From: Hymenopus coronatus
Lineage: Eukaryota; Arthropoda; Insecta; Mantodea; Hymenopodidae
Direction of reading: 5' to 3'
Assembly (NCBI GenBank): GCA_030762935.1
Contig: CM060900.1
Span: 437,341,259-437,405,258, forward strand
Length of the DNA stretch: 64,000 nucleotides
Part shown: positions 9,436 through 20,790 of the stretch, piece by piece
How positions within the stretch are numbered: position 1 is the first letter of the stretch
How the letters are laid out: the number at the start of each line of letters is the position of its first letter
The notes under the pieces: model-generated
Seen by the model: the letters and a program-made list of their open reading frames with translations, nothing else
Databases searched by the model: none
What the model was told of the DNA's origin: nothing
Translations under genes and position numbers: made by a program

Positions 9436-9841
9436 GCTCTCATATCTGATGTAGTGGCGGGGAGGAACAAGATTACAAAAAATGATCGACAAATACTTAT
9501 TTTGTAGTCTTATACAGATGTTTTACTTGCAAGGTGCCATTGTCATGTTGATGTCTTAAATTGAGCTGCAATATTTTGTAGTGGAAAAGACATTGAAAAC
9601 AAAAATACTGTAACTTGGCTTTCTCTCCCACATGGTCCCACTTCGACGGAACAAATTATAAAGTTTTAAGTTGTAACGGGTGACTTTAGATATGTCTCCG
9701 ACTCGACGATCATCTTCCTGGAACTATGTGAGCGACTGAGATACATTTAGCCCGCACTGAGGCTACAAAAGTCTGTGTGCCAGATCGCACTAACCAACAT
9801 TTCATGTCACGAAGATAAAATCGTCCAGTTACGTTGCGATT

Positions 9842-10858
9842 TTACTTTCTCTACTCGTACTATGAACATAGTGTATAGAGAACTAAAATGGAGTTTTATT
9901 TACGGACGCTTCTTAAATGCTATGGTTCTCATCGTCCCATTCATTACTGGGCGTCAAAGACCGCTTAATTTTACTCAGAGGCCTGTTTTTCAAGCTTGAT
10001 GTTCTTTTACGTGCCGTAAACCGAAGACACGGGACAAACGGCTTTACTTCCCTTCCGAAGGAAGCCATGTTAACGATTTTTACGTCCGAAAAAATGCATC
10101 GTCCTCCGCCGGGTTTGAGCCCGCGAGCCTGGGTATATGATGCTAGCATGGTAACCATTACATCATGGAGGGCGACCCAAACTTAGTATTTAAAGTCAGT
10201 ATTTTCCAAGGAAGCAACACGAAGATTTTCAAGAAAATCCCTCCCACACTCAACTACCCTTTACATAGAAAAATGTTCGAAATTTTTGAGTTCCTCAAAA
10301 ATGGCTCTTAACGATTTTGATTAAAATAGCGAATATTAAAGATATTTGCGTGACAAATAAAATGTATATGTTGAATAAACTGGGAATATTCTCTGAAAAC
10401 TTCTTTATTCTGGATTGATTTTGCAGAATGTTGCATATCTGATAAACCGTATGAGATAGACAAAGACTTACATCACAAAAATTGTAGAACTATTTAAAAC
10501 ACACAATTTATATGTTATGTACATTTTTTTTTTCGTGGAGTTGATCGTTTTTGAGATATTCCTTGTCATTGGTTTCAGTTTTAAAATACCTACTTGTAAC
10601 TTTTCTCATACAGGAATTTATCAACTTCTGGCCATACAAACAAAGGAAATTCAATTACATAGCATCAGATCTTAAAAGATGTGACTAACGCTTTAGCCTA
10701 ATGTATTCCCTTCTACTTACAAAGAAACAAGTAATAAGACCATTTCTGCTAATTTTTTCTCCATTAGCATAAAGTAAATATAGGAATAAGCTTTTCAACT
10801 ATAATTTATTGCTGAGATGTACAGAAAGTCATGTGAATGGAACACATCAGATATTTCG
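9842..10858 (+). mobile_element. Family A repeat, copy A4, containing an S SINE
   Basis: The left end TTTACTTTCTCTACTCGTAC and its following palindrome-like ATGAACATAGTG are at 9842-9880. The body resumes at about 10178 (AACTTAGTATTT) and runs to GGAACACATCAGATATTT. About 150 bp of family sequence expected between these points are missing and are replaced by an S SINE. The right half is well preserved, including AAAATGGCTCTTAACGATTT at 10300. Confidence 0.75.
9885..10176 (-). mobile_element. S-type SINE, copy S1, full length
   Basis: The minus strand starts with CCTCCATGATGTAATGGTTA, an A-box-like head related to tRNA-Gln/Glu types, then CATGCTAGCATCATATACCC and a B box GGGCTCAAACCCGGCGGA. 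The body has ATTTTTTCGGACGTAAAAAT, GCTTCCTTCGGAAGGGAAG, GACACGGG- and TTTACGGCACGTAAAAGAAC-like segments, and ends ATAAATAAAACTCCATTTT. Five other copies in the window share this order. No clear flanking duplication was found. Confidence 0.85.
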
Positions 10859-10859
10859 G

Positions 10860-11490
10860 ATTTGTAATAAAGGAATACGAAATAATCACTCAAAAAGTAA
10901 AGTTTGTACTGTTCACAGTCTGCTGGATGTTACAGTAAAAATGAAACCCTTTAAGTTTCTTTTAACGGATAAAGCAACTGCTCAGACGTGCTGCTTCATA
11001 CCGTGCTACTTGAGTGGTTACCAATGAGGTGAGAGAATGCCGCCCTAGGCAACCAAGAGATTCTATCGATCGCTTAGTTAAGACAGAATCGACAGCAAAT
11101 TTCAAGACATTTTGGATTTTCTCTTAAAGAGTGTAGGTGTTTGCTGCCTGGCTGACCTGGAGGTTGTATCAAAGATTGCAGCATCTTCTACAGGTCTGCA
11201 TTGTCAAACGCAACTCCTGAATACCATGGTTCTTATTTGCGCAATAGGATATTCATGTCCAGGCCTAGAGGGCACTCTAATATCTAGTTGTTTGTTAAGT
11301 TCTAGTTGATCAGTGTATTTTAACTCTGATTTTTTATAGATATAAAACACGTGAATTTCATCTACGAAATTATATTACATACCAGTATGTAAATATTACT
11401 CATTTTCTTGCTATCACATTACCTATCTTAACTTAAAACACAGTATGGAGTTGGATTTGATATCTTTGTCTATATGGCACATATTTTGCA
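10860..11490. other. Unrecognised DNA
   Basis: No supported gene. Small frames at 10809-11027 and 11112-11309 show no family features; the first overlaps the end of a family A copy. Confidence 0.4.
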
Positions 11491-12485
11491 ATAATAATTA
11501 GCTTCATCCTTTTCTACTCTCGCGCTGTCACCAAGTTTCTAATAAGGTTGTACATATTCAATTGCTATGTTTTTAGCTTTAAACTCATTATCCTATGAAA
11601 AACGGTATCCTCTATCAGATAGCGCCATTGAACCTTTTAGATTTCACTGCGTCCAAATTTCTAAGCAAAACATGTTTTAGGGTAAAAGTCCGAAATTTTT
11701 TGATTCTTTGCCTGCCACGCAGTTGCTAATAAAATATAGGTCAGAACGCAACAATATTTTTCTGAGCTGGAGTTCAACATAGGCATATATCAGCATTCTA
11801 ATTAATGCTCTATCTTTACTAAGATATATGTTATGGTTTTTTAGATCAATTTTATACCTATATAGTATACAATTCAGGCAAGGGTAAATTATTTTGGTTT
11901 ATAACGGGGATTTAGGGAGAGAAAATGTTGACAAGGATTGGAGAAAAATTTTAAAACAAGCCGGAAACCTGTAGCTTAACAATCATCATCTATCCATTCT
12001 GCTCACACTCGCCAGCTAGCAAGCAGACAGCGTGCTAGAGTAAAAGTTAACTCAAGCTTGTAGGCAAGTATTTACGGCATGTGAAGCACTGAAGTGTTAT
12101 TGTACGTTGTTTATTTTGCATTTTACGAAAATGTTTATAGTTATGGAAATAGTAGGTTGGAAGAGACGAAATATTTGTAAACTAAGAAGAAACACAAAAT
12201 GATAATGAATGCGTTACATTATTCAAGTAAAACGAGTGTGAGTACGGAAATAAATGAAACGGCTAAAATTACCAGGTGTTAAAAAACGTATTGTATAGGA
12301 CAAAAAATAAAAGTATGAAAGGACATGGTAGGATGCCATTAAATAGAAAACAAAAAGGGTGACTAAACAAAAACAGGTGAGGTTAAAGCAATACAACGAA
12401 ACAGCGCAAAATACAGAGCAATGCATAGTTCATTCTCTGCTGTTTTAAACCACTCTTCCTATCTGAATGTAATATTGTCAAGAGT
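11490..12485 (+). repeat. Family B interspersed repeat, copy B1
   Basis: This segment aligns colinearly with the reverse complement of about 39075-40125. Shared blocks include TTTCTACTCTCGCG, CATTATCCTATG, AAAAGTCCGAAATTT, GCGTTACATTATTCAAGTAA and GTTCATTCTCTGCTGTTTTA. The two copies differ by many substitutions and indels, so they are old. No open frame or terminal repeat was recognised and the class is unknown. Confidence 0.7.
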
Positions 12486-13990
12486 AAACAATGATGATGC
12501 CTTAAAAAATTAAAGTCTTTATCATATTACATTTTATATTTTGTATGCCTATAAAACCGCATTTTCGAATCACTAAAGTCATAAAGAGAAGAGAAAAAGT
12601 GTGCAGGCCAAAAATAAATGTCTTACAATAATCTTAAATAGTAATGCAGGTATTTCAATGCTTGGTGATGTATAATTCACAAAATGAAATTGCGTTGGTA
12701 GATCTATTGCAGCTGAGAGCCAAAGTTCTCACTTACGTTTGGTACTTGTGGCAACAGTGTGCTCCAATTAAAATGCACTGTCTTCCCAACTGTGAGTCGT
12801 GCTTTAGAATACAACATTTATAATCAAATAAGAATTTACATTTGAGCATAACTATGTTTGTCAATAATGTCACCGCTTCTTTGTATTTTTGCTGCTACTT
12901 TCTGTCCCGAATTGCACTTTTGCACCCTAGTGTAGTATTGTGGTATAATGTTTTACTGACAATTTCATTCACCGGGATATTTACAATCGTTTCTCATTTC
13001 TTCATTATCCGTTTTCTTTCACTGCCAAGAAAATTTCGAAAAAAATGAGTCCTAAAGGTGACCGATTGGTGAATTTCAAAATGTATCGATTTTTTGAAAC
13101 ATTGATTTAATATTTTACTTCGAATTGCATATCTATATGTGGATGCTGGTATTATAGTTGGTATTAGTAATTTTTGTGTTTTTCTAATAATGATTTTTAA
13201 ATAAGATTTCAATGAGTTTTCAAAAACTATGCTCATTATATAATTTTATTGAAGGGCATAGCGGATTTTCCACATGCTTATGGCTCAGAAATATATGCTT
13301 CAGTAGTTTTTCCTTCAACTAAAGGTAAAAAGTGTGTAGCAAAAAGAGTAAAATTGTAATGGTGTTCTATTGGTTACTGTATAATACTAGACATCCGTTG
13401 ACTCTTTATTAGCTGAAAATTGTACGTACAAATTTGGAAAGCAAAAAACTTAAGAGGTTATGCTATCAGGTTTACTCACTGTTTCCACTAAGCCTTCAAT
13501 TTTCAACTCTTTGTCATGCTATTTAATATATAGCGTGGTAATTAAGTGGGTAACAAGATATAGATAAACGCAAAGAAGGAAATATGATGCTTTCTTTTCG
13601 CAAGTAAGTACTTCAGGATTTTAAGCTCATACGAGTAGTATCTTAGTGAAAGGTACGTAGCATAGTTTGGGTTTGTATATTTTGGGAAGACTGCCTGCAT
13701 ATTTACACAGTAATACTTAAAATTGCATCTTAAGAAACATTTTAAGTGCTAGCAGATGTCAAAGAATGGGACAAACATAACTTAATGCTTGAGAGTATAA
13801 CAGTTTCGATGGTAACAGATATCCAATTTTCATGTAAAATACTCTGTTTTGGACAAGAGAAAATTAGATTATGAAAATGTCTACAAGGACCCATTGTACA
13901 TTGTTTTCCAACATTCTTATTTTTGTTACGCCCATACGGATCAATATGATGAATCGTTGATCATGGTATGAAAACATATTCTAACATTTA
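12486..13990. other. Unrecognised AT-rich DNA
   Basis: No gene, known repeat or tandem array seen. The two overlapping opposite-strand frames at 12842-13236 have low-complexity hydrophobic content typical of AT-rich noise. Confidence 0.45.
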
Positions 13991-13995
13991 TTTTA

Positions 13996-14320
13996 ATTTT
14001 TCTTCACACTAGGCATATGTAGGACAGGAGTTGGTTAGGTAGAGTCAGATTGAACTTAAAGTACCTCCGACATTTTAAGTCGCCATTGGGGTATGTCATC
14101 GCAAAATAATTTCAGATCACCTTGTGTTTTACCGAAACATGCGAGTCAGTTGGGAAATTTAATGCCGTGCCAGCATCTTGCCGTGGTAGCTCAATGGTTA
14201 GAGTGACCGGCTAGAGACCGCGAGATCCGTGATTCAAATCCCGGCTTTAGAATTGAAGTTTTCAGTCTGACTCAACTTATCCAATTCCAACGTTTGCTCT
14301 ATTAGACAAGTGAAAACGTT
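13996..14320 (+). mobile_element. Family U element U2: tRNA-like core between diverged inverted arms
   Basis: The left arm is at 13996-14053 (TAGGACAGGAGTTGG) and the right arm at 14263-14320 (CAGTCTGACTCAACTTATCC); they are inverted relatives of each other. Inside are TAAGTCGCCATTGGGGTATG, AAACATGCGAGTCAGTTGGG and a tRNA-like region at about 14175-14245. That region has A box CGTGGTAGCTCAATGGTTAG and B box GTGATTCAAATCCCGGC, better preserved than in U1. This copy suggests the family order is arm, leader, tRNA-like core, arm. Confidence 0.75.
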
Positions 14321-16049
14321 ACAAATAAATATTTTAATTGGAATGCTTCCTTACAGCTATTGGTAATACACGCCTTTGTACTTTGCCTTCCTTTCTCTGC
14401 AGACCTAATCAAAATTGGCATAGACTCTGCTACAGAAACGTTACCAATATTTTCAAAACGAGCTAATACCACTCAGTTGGAAATAAAATTCGTAACATTT
14501 TTTTTCAAATGTCACAACAGAATAAAAGTTGAAATTAGCTCTCAGACAACTCTTTATGCGAAGAAAGGGGGGGGGAAGAAAAAAAAAGAGCATAGCAACC
14601 ACTTCTCGAATATTTAATTAAATGAAGATCTACAGTTTGAAACTCTTCTGTGGAGTGTTACATAAAATTTTAATTTTTATAAATTACAAACACAGTGAAC
14701 GAATACAATAGAATTTCAACCTCCACTATTCTTTACAATGGAAACTTATTGTTAACCCTTAACCATTGAGTTATTTTGCTACGGGTGCTGTTTTCCTCTA
14801 ATTTCTTTATTAGCTTCATATCCCTTTCACAAAGACACAACCAAAGCGGTTTCAATAATGTTAAACTAAGATGTAATGAACTGTCTAACCATTCAACCAA
14901 ATATTGCGATTTTGAATCCCAGAGACTACATTAAAATATACCTGTTGTAAAGCAAGGGGGAGCTCAAGTAAAATAATCCGAATTATGCCACGATTACAAA
15001 GTAATGGACTTACATTTGAACTTAGAGGCGCGACTTTTTGCTTTGATTTTAAAAGTAGAAAATTGAATCTACAATCTGTTACCAAAAAAGAAAATTTGGT
15101 ATAATATAAAACAGGTATGTAATAGTGTTCTTATGGAAGGCGAAGACATTGCAGTATTTAAAACCTTACCAAAATAACAAACAGTATAATGTGCTGTAAA
15201 CTTAAATACTTATCGAGCTCACAATCTTGTTGCAGTTTAACGCCAGTGATATTTAGCTGAGCAATCTTGTTAATTTGGGTAGATTTTACTTATTTTAATC
15301 ATAAATCGGGGCGAAGTTTGAACAATTTCCACCATTTATTTTATTTTTTGCAGAAACAAAAGAAAAAATTAAGATTAATTATTGTCTCTATAATTGCAAA
15401 CAACAAGAAGAATATAGTATTTTCTGAGGTCAATAGCATTTATTTTTACCTAATTTTGTTGAAGTCAGACATTCAGGGGAGTATTTTTTGAAGTCTGTAT
15501 ATTCCAAAATAATTCTTTTTTCAAACATTTCTAGTATGTATTTCCTTAATGAATGTATTCCTAACAACCTCAGATTTATCCTGCACCAAGTATACTAGTA
15601 AGTGTCCTCAAACTATAGTATTTTGTTCATCTGGTTGACATGGCGGGTTTCTTGTTACCAGGCAAACTACTGATCATTGGTGAGATAATTAAAGTGTAGA
15701 TCATTTTTATTTTATTTCTAACATTCTTTGACGGGAGTACAGTTAAATCAGTTTTAAAAGGCCCGCTTTTCTGCAGAACACTATCCTTGGTATATGCCGC
15801 GCTCCTCCACAACTCCTGTACCTGTTTAGTCGTCCCTACGTGCGCTTACTCTAAAGCAAAGAGAGAGTTAATAAACAGCTAGGAGTAAGCTGGTGGTGAC
15901 CAAACCTTTTCAAGTTAATACCTTGAACTTCCTCTTCCTTTTGTATGACAAAAATGTTTAATAATTTGTTGCATTGATTTACTTTTATTGAGTGTTTAGC
16001 GCCCGCTCTTACTTCATACAGGATCACGGGCGGTGTCATCGGTGATACA
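14321..16049. other. Unrecognised AT-rich DNA
   Basis: No supported gene. A purine-rich stretch (G9 then A9) lies near 14567-14587. Open frames of 60-85 codons on both strands lack any recognisable feature. Confidence 0.45.
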
Positions 16050-16275
16050 TGAAATGAAATGATATTTGGAAAGGAAATGCTCCAGGTCCATGTTTAGTGT
16101 ATCTCTCCGGTTTTACTTAAGTTAGTAGGAAGTGGACTATTACAGGAATTTGAATATCTAATGGAATTGGGATAAAAATTACTTTCCCAGCTATGGGGTT
16201 AGAGGAATTTGAACCTAGGTCTCTCATTCACGGACCAGTGCCCCTATAACCTCGGCTATCCATGTCGGTTAACAC
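16050..16275 (-). mobile_element. X-type tRNA-headed SINE
   Basis: The minus strand begins CATGGATAGCCGAGGTTATA (A-box-like), then GGGGCACTGGTCCGTGAATG and a B-box-like CCTAGGTTCAAATTCC. A body follows with a run near CTGGGAAAGTAATTTTTATC. It is degenerate, with no target duplication recognised. The tRNA part resembles Ser/Leu heads, but it is embedded in a longer repeat and lacks a proper acceptor stem. Confidence 0.55.
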
Positions 16276-16636
16276 TTGATTGCTGTGCTTTCTCAGATAT
16301 TTTCAAGATGCTCTTCTGTTAAATCTTCTTACCTTCGAATTATATCAACAAGCCAATCGATTACATTTGAACTCGTTCACTATACTATACAATTTGTATC
16401 TTTTAGCTGAAGTTCTGTATGTGATTCGTGTGAAATTAAGTTACAACAAATACAAATATTTTGTTTTTAAATTGCAGTTATACCCCGCCTTTAACTGCAT
16501 GGTTATATTGGCGGCCTTGTGCCCTTGGAGCATATTGACTATCAACAATGGTTGATACTGTTGTCATTGATATTTTTATTTCTTTGCGTTTTATTCAGTT
16601 CATCACACATTCACAATCTCATTTATACTTCCAGGC

Positions 16637-16790
16637 TTCGGGGAGCCTAGAGAAAAATCCCCACCCCCACGCGGGAGGTGCTCTACTGACTGAGCTACCA
16701 GATCTGGGGCAGATTGAACCGACACTTCTGCCATGTCATATTCTTGGCTTTTTCTGGCAGATGCCCTTTGTGACCATAAATATTTTATGT
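16637..16790 (-). mobile_element. V-type SINE fragment with tRNA-like A box
   Basis: Minus strand: GATCTGGTAGCTCAGTCAGT then AGAGCACCTCCCGCGTGG, a strong Gly/Val-like A-box region, followed by GGGGATTTTTCTCTAGGC. The tail wording resembles the Z SINE at 31600 (GAATTTTTCTCTAGCC). The B box is not recognisable. Confidence 0.6.
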
Positions 16791-18839
16791 GTATCAGCAA
16801 TTCCTTTTAAACGGATGGTACGTCGATACAAGAACTTGAGAATATACTGCAACACCTTTCTCGTACCACTTGCTAATAGCTTGTATACCACCAATGGTTC
16901 AATTCCATAGTGGAGGGTCCAGCCGATGCATCATTTCAGGGATTGCAAATTAACAGTACTACAAAGATTGATGACGTCAGAAACAGGAGATAGCGTCGGA
17001 AGACTCGCTGTCAAGCTACTACGATGTTTTTGTTTCTTTAAGCCGCTTTCATACTGAGAAAAACTTCTCCTGGCATTAGCATCAGTAACAGCTGATATAG
17101 TAGGAGTTTCATCTCATAATCTCTTAAAAAAGATAATTCCTTTCTGTTCCATTAAATATGACAATGATGAAGAAGACTGAAGTAGTACAACATAGATAAA
17201 TTAATATATTTACATATCGCAAGTTTACGTATAAATATTGTAAATATACATATGCATTAATATATGTGTTACATATTATACTGCTCTAATACCATTGCTT
17301 GTATGCTTATGCGTAAATATTTACTCTAGTAAAAAATGCAATAGTGAAATATTTCACCTGCAAAGTCTATACTGGTCCTGCCTGACTTTGTGTTTTGTCT
17401 TCAAAAACCGGTTCTTGGAACACGTGCGCTTGCGTCTGCAGGTAAACGTGCAGTGAACTGCAGTTTTAAGTACCCTAAAATATCTCTCTTGTTCATAAGT
17501 TCAAAAACACCGTCATAATTAAAAAAAAAAGCATGAGCAATTAAATTAACTGTTATTTAAACTTTACGTTTTCTGAAATAAAATATAATGGATCTGAATG
17601 TTAAAGCAAGACGAGAGTTTTGAATCATCACGACGAAGCAGAATTATGTATGCTTACAGATAATATAATATATAGTTGTAAATTGATATTCTCGCACGCG
17701 CTGTTAACTTCCCGAAAGGTTATTCCGTTATTTAAATTTCCAAGTTAAAAGCTGGTACTGAACTACTTGAGAGACAACCTTAGAAAAGTGTATAATTAAA
17801 AAAAGCATGCAAGAAATGTCTTGTGATATTCCTTCCAGATAAAATAACACACAGAGGCAGAAAGGAAAATATGAAGACAGCTGAGTTAATTGCAAAGCTG
17901 CACCAGTTTCCTCCCATAATGATGAAACGGGCCATGCTCTTCTTAATGAAATAGCTCTGTGCCACGGGTTTTGCTTTCGCTAGCAAAATGTATGAACGCA
18001 CCCAAGCGCGCTTATTCATGTAACGTTTCGGGAAATCCTTCGTCGTGGGAAACGGCTTACCAAAAGAGGATTCAGGAATTGATCTTGATTCGTGACCTTC
18101 CTACACCCCCCTCCCACACTCATTTTGGTATTAAATGAGAGACGCCGCATCTTTTTGTGGAGTCTGTCGATCAGTGTTTATAAAGCCTATTTCGTTACCA
18201 CAAATATCACAATCGACTAATAAACTACAAGACGTTACTTCTAAATGTTTAATAGAGAAAGGTACATTTTCACAGAGTTTTGCACATAAATGTCAATATA
18301 TGACATTGCGATAATAATTGCATACTACGCTTTGTTCACATGGATTTCTCTACTTATCTTGTAACAAAATATTCTAGTAACAGCAATTTCATTTATCCAT
18401 TTAATACTAATTAAAATAAACATTATGTTAATGCTTAGTTTCTTATTGTGTATTTGCTTTAACTTGAAACATGGTAATTAGAAAGAGATAGAAATATATT
18501 CCACCCCTCAGTTGGCGATCCTTTACTGCATAATCTCAAAACCCGGGATATCTTCAAAATGAAACTTAGAAAGAGAATATGACTTATCATTGTGGTTTCC
18601 CTTGTTTCCCAACACCTGCTTAGAAGAATACCAAAACCAGCGAAGTAAGGACAGTAAAAATATCAGCAATTTTCCATATTTCCCTGCCAAAGAATAAGTA
18701 CAAATGGTAACAGAAAAGAGCAAAGGCAGTGAAGGATAACTGTAACAGTGCTTTCCAGGCCCGGACTGTAATTAACGCAACTCATCTCACAACTCGGTCA
18801 GGTAGCAGAAAAATGGTCGTGTTTCTACATAGACCTCAC
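16791..18839. other. Unrecognised AT-rich DNA
   Basis: No gene or recurrent family seen. Includes a short A-run at 17521. The frames at 17780-18019 and 18523-18723 (minus) show no family features. Confidence 0.45.
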
Positions 18840-19548
18840 GTACTATATAAGTAGAAGGGAAATAACAGACCACTACGTTAAAGGGCTTCTCAAATATTTA
18901 TATTTGCATGGCCAGGAGTGAAACCAAGGAAACGGGAATAAAAAACTCCCGTTTGAGAAAAGTTTGAGTATTTTAAAATGGAAAACAGTAACACGGAATA
19001 TCTCGGAAATGGCCAATTCCCCCCAACATTTATACATGATAAATTCTGTTTTTTAACATTATACATACTTTTTTGTTGTAAGTTATTGTCTATTTGTTAG
19101 GGTTTCCCAGTTAATGCAAAAGTCGTCCAGAATGAAGAGATTTTCAGAGCCTATTTCCAGAAATTTCAAGATATACATATTGTTTTTTTAACTTTTCTCA
19201 TATCTTTTAATCAAAATCGTTGGAGTCATTTTTTAGAAAATAAGTTTTGAAAAATGTTCCATGTAAAGAGTATTTTAAGTTGGGGTGGCGTTGCGCAGAT
19301 TAAGAAAATCTTCGAGTAGCATTCTTGGAAATGCTGAACTCAAATATCAAGTTTAGTATCTAGCTGGCGTTATGTTATTCAGTTGTGTTGTTCACCACAC
19401 ACACACACACACACACGGACTTATTTCTAAAAATTATTTTTGTACAGTGTATCAAAACGTTTATTTTAGTGCAGTTCTGGTATCATATTTTTGGATCCAG
19501 TGCAATACCTTCTCTACCTATGTACTGTATACTAAGTAGAGACAATAC
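18840..19548 (-). mobile_element. Family A repeat, copy A5, right end truncated
   Basis: Plus-strand reading starts inside the family at AAGTAGAAGGGAAATAA, passes GCATGGCCAGGAGTGAAACC and ATATCTCGGAAATGG, and ends with the reversed left end near CTAAGTAGAGAC. The outermost right terminus is missing. A CA microsatellite sits at the position where the family has its GTGTGTGTG stretch. Confidence 0.75.
19396..19418. repeat. (CA)n microsatellite inside copy A5
   Basis: About 23 bp of CA repeats. Several family A copies have a shorter GTGTGTG run at the same place, so the microsatellite probably grew from the element itself. Confidence 0.85.
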
Positions 19549-20037
19549 AAATTATTTTCTTAAACTATAGAGACTATAATAAGAACGAACTATTACAATT
19601 TTCTTGAAATGTAAACTATCATTCTAAAGAGAGAACTCTATATGTATTAGTTGACGATGATACGAATACGCTCGTTCGGAAGAGGAACTAAACAGTAACG
19701 AGAAAAAAAGAGCGGAGCATCAGAAGTACAGTCAGGTAAATAAAACATGCGCAGAGGTGCTGCCACAGGGAAAACTAATGTGAAGACAGCAGGAGATTAG
19801 TAATGTTTTTATTGTGCAACTGTTCATTCACGCAGTCACGGTCCCCTCGAATCTCAAGTCTTGACGATGTTAACAAACACCGTGGCACCTTCCTCAAAAT
19901 GTGTTCATATCGTGGTGCAGTATGTGATAGTGGCTCATGAGTTGGATGTTTACAAAATATTTGACTTAGATAGCACTGAAAATGTGCAACAGTATCTGCT
20001 GCAAAATGTTGTGATTACCATAAATACAACTTGCTGC

Positions 20038-20074
<37 letters not shown>

Positions 20075-20560
20075 CCTGTTTGATGAAAGAAAGGTTTGGT
20101 TTCTGGATGTTTGTTGTACGTAATGGCGTGTAGAAAGAATGATCCAAAATGGAAAGGAGCTGTTTATATTGCTACTAACTATATCACACTACCTGCTTCA
20201 AATATGACCACCATTTTTTTTTCGAGATAATTCTGCTCACTGGTGTAGCAGGGTGCTTTATACTTCAAAATATGGCCGGACTGCTGAAGAGTAACATTAC
20301 GGCTTAAACTCTGTGTTTTCATCTTACACTTTACTTAATGACGACACGATAATGCACTAATATTAACCTTTGTCTGCATGTCGCTAATACAAACTCTCAT
20401 AAATGTTAGCTGTTGCTTAGTTCAAAGACCTATACAAATTATTTGTCACCCCCTACTCCAGAAGACCGAAATATGTTGTAATTGGTTTAGCCTTTCCTTG
20501 TACGCAAACCGTAGCTAAACTGTTTCATAGAGGTGGTATGTGACCCATTCCTTCTTTTGG
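19549..20560. other. Unrecognised DNA with one microsatellite
   Basis: No gene recognised. A stretch at 19840-20035 is slightly more complex than its surroundings but has no readable product. Confidence 0.4.
20038..20070. repeat. (TAA)n microsatellite
   Basis: About eleven uninterrupted TAA units. Confidence 0.9.
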
Positions 20561-20561
20561 A

Positions 20562-20790
20562 CCGCGTCGTGGCCGAGTGCTTGGACCACTCGCCTCTCGC
20601 CCAGGTTACTTCCCAGGCGAAAACATGTGGAATTTATGGTGGACAAAGCGGCGCAGGGGCGTCTTTTCTCTGAGTTCCAGGATTCCCCGCCAGCGCATTC
20701 CAGCGGTGCTCCATCTTCATTCCATGTATTATCAGTGTTCTCACCTGCAGTGCCACATGTAGTAAAAGCGAGCGTTACACGCTATAGATA
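20562..20790 (+). mobile_element. T-type SINE, copy T3
   Basis: Head CGTCGTGGCCGAGTGCTTGG then ACCACTCGCC. The B box is decayed (CCAGGTTACTTCCC). The body has ATTTATGGTGGACAAAG, CGGCGCAGGGGCGT and a GATTCCCCGCCAGC block, ending near GTAAAAGCGAGCGTTACAC. It is the same family as T2 in the opposite orientation. No duplication found. Confidence 0.8.

Larger units (their letters stand above)
8620..9640 (+). mobile_element. Decayed mariner transposon with transposase relic, split by a SINE
   Basis: Across several frames the plus strand matches mariner transposase motifs in order: ILHEGFGMKNVPSRWS (8640-8690), a region resembling the first catalytic Asp and SAGKV (8820-8910), then LHQNNAPSHTS (9060-9095). 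Next comes YLPDLVPRDYLLLSYL, which is only readable when the SINE at 9185-9423 is skipped. The family normally has HQDNAPCH, so the second catalytic Asp appears as Asn. Stops and frameshifts are numerous and the copy is dead. I could not define terminal inverted repeats. The 3' part after 9436 is tentative. Confidence 0.8.

Noticed and set aside
16548..16910. 120-codon plus-strand frame as a gene
   Set aside because: It overlaps a SINE head on the opposite strand and has no recognisable product.
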